From Bigelowiella natans CCMP2755 (lineage: Eukaryota; Cercozoa; Chlorarachniophyceae), in the NCBI GenBank assembly GCA_000320545.1, contig ADNK01002143.1:1-64000 (forward strand): a stretch of DNA of 64,000 bases, given 5' to 3'. Below are positions 1 through 11,522 of this stretch, piece by piece. The notes below the pieces were generated by a model, which worked only from the letters and a program-made list of their open reading frames with translations, did not search any database and was not told the origin of the DNA. The position numbers and the translations under genes are program-made. Positions within the stretch are counted from its first letter, which is position 1. Each line of letters begins with the position of its first letter.

Positions 1-172
1 CAGTTATTCAATTTAATATATATATATATATAAATATATTTATATATGTAAATGAATAATAGGAGTATGGTGGATGGCTGGTGGCCCCAAGTTTAGGTTG
101 ATGACAAATAATATCATCACTCAAAAGTTGTTATCAACTCCCTTTCTCTCTTTCTTCCTCTTCCCCTTTCTC

Positions 173-183
<11 letters not shown>

Positions 184-216
<33 letters not shown>
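184..216. repeat. (CT)n microsatellite
   Basis: Uninterrupted CT dinucleotides. They are followed by ATC and CAG trinucleotide runs up to about 302, with no supported gene in this stretch. Confidence 0.9.
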
Positions 217-219
<3 letters not shown>

Positions 220-491
220 ATCGTCGCACAAATATCATCATCATCATCATCTTATTCTACTGAAAGAAATATTTAGCATAGCAGCAGCAGCAGCAGCAGC
301 AGGGAATTTGTCAGGCATGCAGTTGTTGATCATAGCTTGTTTCTTGTTTCCTACTTCTGCTACCTACCTACTACTGCTACTACTCTTGTTCTTGTCCTAC
401 TTACTTCCCTCAGGTAATGACAAGTGCTACATGTTTGTATCTTCTAGCTGCAGATATCCATCAAGCACCACGTAAGCAGCAGTAGTATTGA

Positions 492-523
<32 letters not shown>

Positions 524-618
524 ATAGTAGTAGAGGTGGTAGTAGTAGCCTAGTTCTTGTAGTATTTCCTATTGATGATGATGATGATGGTGATTATTAT
601 TATTATTAATAATAATAG

Positions 619-900
619 AGCAACATGGGCACTTTGGAATGGAACTTCCTGGAGATATGACAAGAGAATCACAGTCAAAGGTCTTTGTATCTTGTAAGTA
701 TCATGACCAAAATAGTCCTAGTCGTCGTAGACATCATCTTCTGCTTTATTATCCCTCGTAGACTCTACAGTGCGAAGGCCATACCAGACACGATTTCACT
801 ACAATTGGTTATACTACTAACAATACAAACAACACACTGATTCTACACTATGACTACTACTACAATGATGATGATGATGATAGTGTAGAGAATAATGCTA

Positions 901-939
<39 letters not shown>

Positions 940-1368
940 AACTACTAGTACTAGTAGTAGTTATTTATACATATACTCAGTAGCTATTCTTCTTCTTCTT
1001 CTTCTTCATCTTTTAATACTACTACTGGTACCACTACAACTATAAAGGGATGGAGGGAACCCAGCATCAGAGGTTTGAATGCATAGATCATGTATATGTA
1101 TGTGCGTGCTTTGTGTGCGCTTTGTATAATGATAATAATAACAACTAGCATGGTTATATATCATGTATGTCCCTTGTTTGTGTGTTGGACGTGCTTTCCT
1201 CCTCGCAACCGTGTTGTTTATTATTCTTACTACACACTGTGACATACACGCATACATACTACTAGTAGTAGTAATACTACTACTAACTGCTACTGTGTTG
1301 TTCATAGATGCCAGATGTCATTCCCAAACCTTTATCTGAAACACAAGCAAAGGCTATTGAGGAAGAAG

Positions 1369-1409
<41 letters not shown>

Positions 1410-2019
1410 GATGATGATGTGATGATAGAAGGCATTATTGTCTCATAGGATCATCGTCACCATAAATTATCATGCGTTAATATCTCTTGTTGTTGTTGTT
1501 GTCGTTCAGAGCAGTAACAGAGTTTCCGGAGCCTCAGCTTGGAATTCTGCTGGAACATGGGAAGAAAAAGTGCTGCTACCACTTACCTGCTTTGCTTTGT
1601 TGTAGATTTATACATTTATATCATTAGTAGTGATGACAATCTACCATTGTGTTATGATTAACAGAGTGTAAAGATATGGGCAAGAGCAAGACTTGGCCAG
1701 CTAATTGAGGTGTGATTATTAGTTTGTTAGTTATAGGAGAAGGTATGCTTTCCTACTCTTCTGACAAGTAGTCTTACTAAACCTATCAAAATATCGAATA
1801 ATAGTTATAATAATACACATCGTCATCATCAACAATGATGTTGTAATTATCAATGTATCTAATTTGCTACTGCTGCGTGCATGCAGCACATAGGAGCTTT
1901 ACACGTCCAGGACGATGATGCTTCTTTTCCTGGGAATAGATGTCGTGGGGATGGTGGTGACGGCGGCAAGATTATTGTCTTTCGGATTATCAAAGTATTA
2001 TTAGTATTTGTATTAGTAA

Positions 2020-2052
<33 letters not shown>

Positions 2053-2809
2053 AGAAGTAGGATGGATGGATGGATGGATGGATGGATTGTAGCAAACAAT
2101 AATATTTATTTCTCCACTCATCATCAAGGAGAACCGCAACAACTGTGTTTTTATTGAGCACTTCATTATGTGCTTTTAAGTAGTATGTTGGGATGTTTCA
2201 ATACCAAGTATTAGTTACATGCCATAGATGTATGTGTGCGGGTGGGTGGGTTGGTGGGATTGTTGTTGTTAGCAAAACGTCGTATTAGTATCATCATCAT
2301 CATTATCGTCATTATCATCAATATTCGTAGAAGAAGAAGTGATGACAACAACATTATATCAATGCGATTTTTACCCTTCATTCGCTGCTACTTCCACGTA
2401 CTTGTCCTATTATAATCGCTGTTTTGTTCTTAATCACAATGTAAAGGTCAATTCAGTATCAGGAGAAGCAGATATTGTTTTTATAAGAAACAGGAGGTAG
2501 TAATCACAATATCTTCTCTTCCTAAAACTGCTGCTAGAGTTGCAGTATTAACACCACTGATATTGATATATCAGGAGATATGGAGTCGACATGGAAGCTA
2601 GAATATCAATAGATGTTCAAATGGATGCTCAAGTATACACATCATCTTCCACCACTATCATCACAACACTCCATCAAAATGAAAGCGATGATGCAATTAT
2701 AATTATAAAAATAGGAAGAAGAATAACAATGATGATGATCATGATGATGATAGGGAATCATGCCAGTGATGCTGCTGATAAGAAATGGAAGAGAAATGAG
2801 AAGAGAATA

Positions 2810-2853
<44 letters not shown>

Positions 2854-3029
2854 ACGAGATGAAATCAAACAACATAATTTAATTATCATGTGATTACTAT
2901 GAGTATGATTATCATCATCATACTACATTTGTATGTAAAGCAGAGCTTCACTCTCAATATAAAGGTGGAGTTGTCAAATAACCAGGTCATACTACAACTT
3001 CAATATATTCATATATCAAGGCCAATTCT

Positions 3030-3067
<38 letters not shown>

Positions 3068-3749
3068 CAGTGCGAGTATGTGAATGTTGTTGTTGTTGTT
3101 GTTGTTGATGATGATGATGATACGGCTTTTATTCATACATCTCATGCCAGTCATGATCGGGAAAAGGATTGCAATAATTTGGATGGCGTTCCTTTTTCTC
3201 TCTTCATATTTTTCACTTTCCTTTCCACAATTATCGGCTTTGCTTTTTCTATAATTATCTTCTTTCTTTTTTTCTTTTTCTTATCATTGCCATCGTTTTT
3301 TACACAGGGTACACTTCTGTTCTCCTGCATCAATTTTTGGGTTTCTTTCCTTTTTCTCTCTTTTCTCATTTTCTTTTGCTGAATGGTGTGTTAAAAAATA
3401 CCTCTTAGGCAGGATTGCCAGAATTTTCCATAGATTGGGGTGGTGGTGACTTCTGGAATATCAAGGTGGTAGGAGTAAAAGTAGTATTTACTTCGTTGTG
3501 TATCGTCTTAAACCTAAGAGTAACTACTCTCATAGGTTATTTTTCATGAATAATCACTAATCTCTATTATGTACGTACATGTTTGTAGAAAAGAGAAAGG
3601 ATAAAGAATGCAATAAAGAAAGGAGTCATTCCTCCTCTCTCAGATCAGGTATGCTAATCCTGTTTTTCAGTATAGCAATGTGTATCGATGATTTCTCGTT
3701 ATGAATGATTTAGGTGGCGACAATCATCGAAGAAATGAAAGATAAATAG
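619..3749 (+). CDS. Aha1-domain-like protein, multi-exon, 5' end unresolved
   Basis: Ten exons can be followed by GT-AG junctions: about 619-693, 1308-1367, 1510-1569, 1675-1709, 2447-2496, 2575-2632, 2944-2985, 3413-3465, 3589-3648 and 3714-3749, ending in TAG. The translation includes AWNSAGTWEEK, then VKIWARARLGQLIE, then VNSVSGEADIVFIRNRR and the C-terminal VATIIEEMKDK. The order W..EEK, W...RL..L, V..V.G.A.I..R and a terminal charged helix resembles the N-terminal domain of Aha1, the activator of the Hsp90 ATPase. An earlier exon (ALWNGTSWRYDKR) looks like a second copy of the same start motif, so the domain may be repeated. The junction between the 2985 and 3413 exons is out of phase, so one small exon is missing from my model. 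The start lies upstream and was not found. The family call is by eye and moderate. Confidence 0.45.
904..937. repeat. (GT)n microsatellite in intron
   Basis: A pure GT dinucleotide tract inside an intron of the Aha1-like gene. Other tracts in the same gene's introns are TAG at 495-525 and 2024-2054, AT at 1374-1401, AG at 2816-2850 and CA at 3033-3062. Confidence 0.9.
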
Positions 3750-3874
3750 GGAGGAGGGAGGGCAGTAGTACCAGTAGCATTTGGCTGCATGTTTTCAGTG
3801 ATGTGTTGCATTGTCAGTAGGGACTACTAAGAGTCTAGACGATGATTCGTATCAAAACACTATTGGTAGTCCCT

Positions 3875-3906
<32 letters not shown>

Positions 3907-4946
3907 TGTAGTGGGAAATAAAACATAAGCGCGTATGCTCCTCAGTCCTGATAGCGATGTTCATCATTATTATCATCATCATGAGTGTCATCTTGATTAC
4001 ATGCTAGCATGCATGAAAATTGTCACATCTAGACTTACCTACCTACCTACAGCCATGCAGGCTATCAGGCTACACACCATGCCATAGCTAGTATAGCTGT
4101 TACGGTGCACCACTCGATGGTACTAAAATCTACCAATGTGAAGCTAGAATGTGTCTAGACGCGGTTGAGCGCCGTACGCACAACTATTCTCATTAGTCTA
4201 CATTTTGAGCTTTGTCTCGAGTATGTGTCTAGCGTATATAATAGCAGATAGACATCATCACTACAGGCTAGCAGGGCCATGCATAATGTGTATATATGTA
4301 TATATAGCGTAGCAGCAGCAGCTAGATATCATTATTGGGCCTCTATCTAGTCATGTTGTGCGGTTATAGAAAATCTGTAGCTATACGCTATGATCTAGAT
4401 GATCGATTAGCGCAGCAAGCAACACATCATCACCACAACGAAAGTTGCAGTGAATAAACAGGCATTGATTCCTTGAGATTGGGCTCGCAAGACACTACGT
4501 CGAATAAAGGCAAAATAAAGCAATGAGGGAACAAGCAACACTCGTTGGCGCCTCTAATCGTTGTTGATCGCAGCAAACCATATTGACATCATTATTTCAT
4601 GCGTGGAACCAGATGAACAGAATGCTCAATGAGATCACACAATTCCGTAGCATCGTTAATGCCAAGCTTCAGGGATATTGGTATGTCCTACCATAATGTG
4701 CCCAGAGTTAGGTAATACTCATCTCAACTTATGATCAAACTTATAATTACCTGGAGAGTATTTAAGGTTTGCTGTACAGCCTTAGAAGTCTATAGCCAAG
4801 AATGAATATTAACTTTTGAGAAAATCGGATTAAATTGTGTATAGTGCTTTATAATGAGAACCTCCTTCAATACGTCCTCGATTCCTTGCATTTTATTGTT
4901 GACAACCGTTGGCATTTTGCTCAGAAATTTCCTAAAAAACGCAGCT
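3750..4946. other. 3'-end spacer island (convergent genes)
   Basis: No coding exon is supported. After a TAG run at 3877-3905, about 4000-4450 is rich in short self-complementary words (GCTAGC, GCATGC, CTAGAT, TCTAGA). It separates the 3' end of the Aha1-like gene from the 3' end of the next, minus-strand, gene. Confidence 0.6.
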
Positions 4947-5175
4947 TCATTTTAATTTGGGGTAGTAGCACAATAAAGCTCTGTATCTATACCTATTTTT
5001 CCCGATGAGGCTGAAGACGGCGGGACTCATCGTTATTCTAGCTGGATCGGATAGCGGGAACGACGACGCATTTACATCTTCCAAGCCTTTTTCCTCATAT
5101 CCATTGCCATCATCCAGTTTGGTATCAGGAAACAAACCTGAATCATCATCATCATGGTATCAGGAAACAAACCTG

Positions 5176-5208
<33 letters not shown>

Positions 5209-5800
5209 CGATTAATTTAGCGGAAGAAGAACTACGGTGGAATTGCTATGGTGAGGGACTCACCACTCATTGCCTTCTTTGTTGCGTTTTCATCATCATC
5301 ATCAGTATTGCTACCAGGCTTCAGCATAGTAAGGTGTGGCATATTATTATTTCCCTGTGAAAGTGTAAATCATTTATTGCCATCATCCAAACAACATAAA
5401 TCAGAAAATTAGCGCGTATTTACAGCCTGCTTTTATACCGTGGTTTCTTCCTCTGATTTTCCTCCTGATTTGACATCACCCTCGCTGGAAGCATTTTCTT
5501 CAAATAAAGCAGCATTTGGTTGAAGGGTCTGCTCTTCCTGCTGTGTGTGGCGTAGACATGAATGAAAAAATACACTTTTTTTTTCAATATCATCCTCACC
5601 TCATTGTCTGTAGATTCATCGTCCTCCCCTAGCACGGTGCTCATCTTCCTCAAGTCTCCCCCTCTCAAGACAATGAAGATCGAGAGTCCGTTCTCTATAT
5701 TCTTAGTCGCACCCTATTTCTTCCTTGCGACAAGCAGACAGAAGGCTATTTCTGCCTTTGCGACAAATCATTCTGGGAGCATACCAGAGCTTGGCATGTA
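4947..5800 (-). CDS. Acidic low-complexity protein, unknown function (partial model)
   Basis: Reading the minus strand gives exon-like blocks: about 5700-5600 (contains FIVLRGGDLRKMSTVLGED, then donor gtgagg), about 5540-5450 (NAALFEENASSEGDVKSGG), about 5330-5250 (MLKPGSNTDDDDENATKK, then donor gtgagt), and about 5135-4947 (DTKLDDGNGYEEKGLEDVNA, ending at a stop). The protein is rich in D, E, S and N and I recognise no domain. The acceptor region of the last exon lies in a duplicated segment (5121-5215). The start codon is not determined; the gene would be divergent from the F-box gene at 5966. The pieces agree in strand and have good donors, but this is a tentative gene. Confidence 0.35.
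5121..5215. repeat. Short tandem duplication with ATC microsatellite
   Basis: The block GGTATCAGGAAACAAACCTG followed by AATCATCATC occurs twice in succession. The second copy runs into a longer ATC array. On the minus strand this doubles a candidate splice acceptor (CAG/GTTTG) of the acidic gene. Confidence 0.75.
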
Positions 5801-5965
5801 GTCATGTAGTCGACTGCTCAAGATTTATGAAATGTTTGCAGGCAACAATGAGCATGAGACAAAGATTCATGTGCTATTATTAAATCATGCTGATTTTATG
5901 TCTTATTTACTAGGAACAACAACCACTAATTTCATTTTCGCTCATGCCATACAAGTACGACTTCC
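5801..5965. promoter_or_regulatory. Short divergent intergenic spacer
   Basis: A spacer of about 165 bp between the inferred 5' end of the acidic minus-strand gene and the ATG of the F-box gene. No TATA box or other motif was recognised with confidence. Its role as a shared promoter is inferred from gene orientation only. Confidence 0.3.
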
Positions 5966-7522
5966 ATGGATAAATGGATGATGCCAAGGTTTTACGATCG
6001 ATCAGTACTACCATATGCATTACCTGTGCATGTTGGAACTTCAAGGAACTTTAACGACGCATATCTAGCAAGATGTTTCCGCCTGATGCTTACAAATTTG
6101 CAGAATTCGGATTCACCAATCCTGGAACCTCAGCAGGATTGTGAAAACAATGACCACAAATACTTAAATGAAATCGAAGATAATTCGGACAGCATCGATT
6201 CCTATCTTCAAGATGCAGAACTCTTTGTGGAGATTTTTAAATATTTGCCAGGCAATAAACCATCTCTGAGCACGAATGTTACTTTTCTATCGTATATCTT
6301 GGTACGATCTCAAACAAAATAATCTGCAATTTAGCTTTCGATGTACACAAGAGGCTGAAAATGGTATCAAAAACTTGGCTTCGACGTGCGAAAGATGATT
6401 ATCTATGGATGTACTTATGTGAACCTTACTGGCCAAAGGTCAGTTAACCATTTGTTGGACCGTGACACTTAGTAATCATATGCTGTTCTTGAGTGATATT
6501 GTTTTGTTAAGATTGTATTGAGGCGGTCTCTTCGCAAGTACAAAAGCTGGACGTCAATGTTCCTTCGGAGACCTCACGTTAACTTTGATGGTGATTACCA
6601 TCGGTGAACAGCGGCAAAGTACTTGATTCAATTTTTATAGGTATCTATGTTTACGAGAAAGCCTATTGGAAGACGGCAACTTTAATGGGCCATTTGACAT
6701 TGGAGAGGAAAGCTGTAAAGTATGACTAGCTCAACTCGTTTGGCAAGTTTCGTTTTCACTATTGGAGGTGATTATTCTCTGTTGATAATGAAATTAGGTG
6801 TGCGTACTACAGGTGCTCCAAGCTCCATCCACCTTGTCTGTTTGTTCTAATTCTATTTGTTGTACACATCCGTTTCAAATAATTGGAATGAAATTTAAGA
6901 TATCTTCGATTTTTCCCGAATGGGCGAGCACTTTACGCACTTGTAAACCTTGAGCCAAGGAGAATGATTTCTCAAGTATATTCTGGAAGTTCTAAGGTCC
7001 ACGAGGGATTGTACAAGGTATTTTCTGAATGTTGCATATAATTGTAACGCAAAAACGACTAGTAAGATCTTTATAGAGGGCCATCTCACAAAATAATTGA
7101 CTTTCAGCTTTTAGAAAACTGAATATTAACAATTACAGGTCCGAAAAGGAATTGTATTTATCGTAGTTCATGTCGGGTACATGAAAGTGTCAATGAAACT
7201 CAAAATCTACAATCGTAAGGGATGGTGCGTAATACATTTTATATTACTTTCTGATAATCTTTCATCACCATTTGGTTAATGTAGGTTCGGCCGTATGCGT
7301 ATTGAATCCCTGGAAGGAACTGATCCCAAAAATGGGGAAGTCATGTGCCCATTAGTTCCTTTCTTTCTTTTCATGATTTCTCCTTGCATATCCTGGGTTA
7401 TAGGTAACGTCGTTTCCGGTAGACAAAGAACCCTTTTTATTCCACAGGCTGGCGGTGATGAAATGATAATATTGCGAAATCACAACACTTTTAAGCAGTA
7501 TAATTCAATATGTACAGCATGA
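5966..7522 (+). CDS. FBXO9-like F-box protein
   Basis: The first exon starts at ATG 5966 and reaches an F-box beginning (AELFVEIFKYLP). The next exon, about 6334-6438, gives VHKRLKMVSKTWLRRAKDD then LWMYLCEPYWPK, which is the rest of an F-box. Further exons give SWTSMFLRRPHVNFDGIYV (joined across an intron at 6598), YLRFFPNGRALYALVNLEP at about 6901, VRKGIVFIVVHVGYMKVSMK at 7140 and a last exon from about 7286 to the stop at 7522. F-box, then W..MFL.RP.V.FDG.Y, then YLRFFP.G is the layout of FBXO9, a substrate receptor of SCF ubiquitin ligases. I do not see the TPR-like N-terminus of animal FBXO9. The junction after exon 1 is not in phase in my model, so a boundary there is wrong or an exon is missing. 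Confidence 0.6.
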
Positions 7523-8525
7523 GCAGACGCATCGCCGGGGCGACTGATAGTTAGTATAAACTGCTTCCTAGATATCATTTGGGCTTATTCCAGCAATGCA
7601 ATAGCCAAAATCCATGTCTAGATGTGCATTAATCCTATGACCTTCTTTAATTCCTAATCTGATATGAGTGAAGTCCCGCTCGCGTAATGGCTAGATGGAT
7701 AATTACTTTACCTTAATGATTGCAACATGTGCACTACAAGAGCTGGTAACACATGCGACATTGACAGATCTAGAGATTCTACAATAATGCTACGTTGCTG
7801 ACTCGTGCATTGCACAATCACATGTTGTAACCCAGCATGTGGTAATGGACATAAGGAATCTACTAGCTACGCATTTAATGCGAACACACATTTCACAACT
7901 AACATGCCATGCTAGCATGTTTAATGTCCATTACTCGCTTCAATCGGTTAGGATGACTAGATTTGCTGTGTGTTCGATGTGTATATGGATGATGACTTGC
8001 TAGCTGGCCTGCGGCTCAGAACGCTCTAGCTTCACCGCGTGTACGAGCTTGCGCATCGTTTACCATCAAGCTAGCAAGTCGGGTCGTATCGGTCCACATC
8101 ATCAGACGCTGTTACTACAAGCTGGGCACATGCATCGTATTTTTCACCGACATAATAATGACACGGTACGCACTCATACACAGCCAGCAATGACAGTCTA
8201 GCAGTGCTCTGTGATCATCATGCATGCGCCATGCTAGCATGGCTAGATGGTGCACTCGCCAAATCGAAGATGCATTGCCCGCTAGCCCGGCCTGACTAGC
8301 TGGCATTTTCGGGATCAGAATCTGCAATAACGAGAGCTTGTTGTCTCTTTGTGGTTTTCTGCGCCTTTTTTTGTTCTTCGCAGAGCTAGTACGCGCACTA
8401 CAGCATGATCTCTAGATCTAATGCATGGGTTGTTGATGCCATGCGATGAGTGAGCAGTAGTGGCGTTACCCTGCGGCCATGCAGCAAGTCTTAGTTGACC
8501 TTACATTCTGTCCGGAGCTATTTAA
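7523..8525. other. 3'-end spacer island (convergent genes)
   Basis: No coding exon is supported. The spacer is microsatellite-free and rich in GCTAGC, CTAGAT, GCATGC and TGCAC words. It contains an 11-bp inverted repeat (GTAATGGACAT near 7843, ATGTCCATTAC near 7924). It lies between the 3' ends of the F-box gene and the WW-domain gene. Confidence 0.6.
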
Positions 8526-10010
8526 TCATGCCGACGGTTTCTCCTTTATTTGATCTAGTTGATTTCCATCCGAAGAGGGTGACATTTTATTGCCACCTCC
8601 TGAGTTATTCCCTTTGCCTCTCCACCCTGCTGCTGCTGCCATGTTTTTTGGTGCAGGCGTAACCGGGATATGCTCTATTGATACCTTCACAAGTGAAATA
8701 GAAGTAACATACCATACAAAAGCATCAGCACCAGGAAAACATGACAACTTGGTCACAGTCGTTGTAATATGCTACATCTTTTGCTGTATTTTCATGCGTG
8801 AATGGTGGGAGGAGTTTTGATTATGAATTTTGGTTTGCTGTACAGCACCACAGCCGATGAAACGCACATAACAAAAACCGGCAGCATAGCATCGTTACTT
8901 ATGAAAAACTGATGATGGTGATGTTGATACTCGCAATCATCATCATCATCATCATCATTAAGACAAAATGGATTCACCTCTTCTTCCGGTATGGTTTGAA
9001 TATGTGGTGGTTCCCATGACGATTCTCCCGTCTTTAGGTTGAAGAAGTAGAGTTGTCCGTGCTCAGAGTCGCGATGTGCACTCCAGCCATCTGGAAGTCG
9101 CATGTCAATACTGCTGCTGCTTTGGTGTTCGCTATGACTATCTTGTGATAGCGCGGCAATCTTTGCAGAAGTTATCGTGGAGTTTGATGTAGCATGGCGT
9201 TCGAAAGGTCTCATAGCGTCTCGTTTGTTGTCGTCGTGATTCTTAATCACCCCACTTCTTCCATGCACCGAAGATGAAGAAGAAGAAGAGGGAGGGGGGG
9301 TTGTTGTTTTCACGTCGTCGTATTTCTCGAGACTCACCACCTGTCGCTCCTAATGCCAAAGCAGTATTAGGCACAACGTTCGTTTGAGGAAAGGCCAAAA
9401 AAGTAGCACTTGAATGGAAATTCATGAAACGTGAAAATGATGTCCTGTAAATATACCTTCTTGTCCCGACTATGGAACGCCTTCATCTTGTTCATACTAA
9501 TCATGTTTGTACTTCGTCTGTTTTGGAAACTCTCCCTGTCCGTTTGTAGACACACTTTCGATCTCAGATAGAACACGACGAAGGCCAGAAACATTATCAC
9601 TATTACAACGTGAGCAGCAATTATGATTGCCCTTACAAAGTCGGCAAACCCACTACTGTTTCCGTCTCTGTTCTCATCTGCAACTGTTGTCAGTACCATC
9701 AAGGCCGCAGATCCAAAGAACTTGGACAAGTTTATCACGGATAGAATACGGTTGCGCCATCGTTGAACGCATGGAGTCATACATGTATACATCGCCGCTT
9801 GGAATCCAAAGATCGTCGCCATCAAACCGCTCTGGGGTATTATTAGCATCTAGTAACTAGATGTTTGCTTAGGTGTTTGTGTGCGAAATATAAGTTATAG
9901 TCCTGATATTAAGACATGATAGCTTCCTTCAACGCGGCAGCCATTATTATAAAGGATACACCACCCAGATGTATCATGATTATACACATGACGCACATAT
10001 ATGTATAATA

Positions 10011-10054
<44 letters not shown>

Positions 10055-10952
10055 GTGTGTGTGTGTGTGTAATTAATTATTCGAGGTGCTTCCTATTGGT
10101 TTAGAACTTAGACTTTAAGAAAAATACCATTAAGGCGGCGTTAACACTGAGAAGCGCCAACAACACACCGATAAGCACCTGCGAACAACGAAAAGAACCT
10201 TGACATTGTTTTCAGTCGCAGCTAAAAAAGAGATGTTTACACATAATGTGACTGTGTGCGGAATATGACTGCGTGTGTGCGTGTGCGTGTGTAGGTTACC
10301 CGGATGGATAAGTCGACAATCGCTAGGTAAAAGTACTCGTCTTCATAGTGAGAGCAGAGAACCTTGGAATAACAACAATCGTCAGATATGTTACATTGAA
10401 TCCTGAATTAACGCAGAAACGACGGGTAGATACTTTATCGATGGAAGTCCAAACAGCGTAGCCAAATAAACCTTCTTCAAACTGTGAAAATGTAGAAGAA
10501 AAAAGCAAGTATTCTTTGTATTGACTATAAGCAATGGTGGGCATGGGCATGGGCAAGAAGAAGAGCAAGAATAGAGTATATATCATATTTTATTTGAAAC
10601 AACAACCGTGTTCGTTACGTGCTGAATGTAATCATGCATAGCACCATCTAATTGTGATAATAATAGGTAGTAGTGACTTCTATATGATGATAAGATTTCG
10701 CATCTTATTTACCGTGCGTCCCTTTCTATCCACAACCTCATATATGATCAATGCCATACCCGCCGCCAAGAAAACCAGTGTCATACCTTTTCAAGTCAGA
10801 GCAGATTTTGATCGTTGCAATGTAGCGTGTGTTTAGTAAACACATTTTTTATGCTGTCGGTAGTACACACTTGGAAGAATTTTGAGGCCTACATTTGCCA
10901 TTTCAGTACCCAATTGCAGCTCATACGCTGCCCCCAATGACAGAGACCCTCT

Positions 10953-11020
<68 letters not shown>

Positions 11021-11484
11021 GCAGGAATGGATTTCATCTACATAATATTTATTCGTGGCTTTACATAGATGAACCAATGATCGGTCTCACTCTCCTCAAT
11101 CTGTGTCTTGGGATGTGTGTATACTGTGCTAGGGATGGTGATACGATTACATACATAGAAAGATTGCATAGTCGCACAGCGTTCTTGAAAATAGTGATAG
11201 TCAATTTCCTCCTCCTCTCCTTCCTTTTCTCCTCCTCCTCTCCTTGGTTTCCGGCAATATCCATTAAAGACGTTGTTATTCCAAACAGGCAGACAACGAA
11301 GAGTACCCCCATTATGCTGATCCACATTACTTCCAACACGTTTGATGGCATTACACCAGCCAAGATCAAGAAAGAGCCAATTGGATCGCTCTCCCTAACG
11401 ATAATTTTAACGAGGATGATGATGGTGATGAGTAGGAGAAGGAAGAAGAGGGCTACAGAGGAATTGAATTGAGGAGCTTATTCA

Positions 11485-11522
<38 letters not shown>
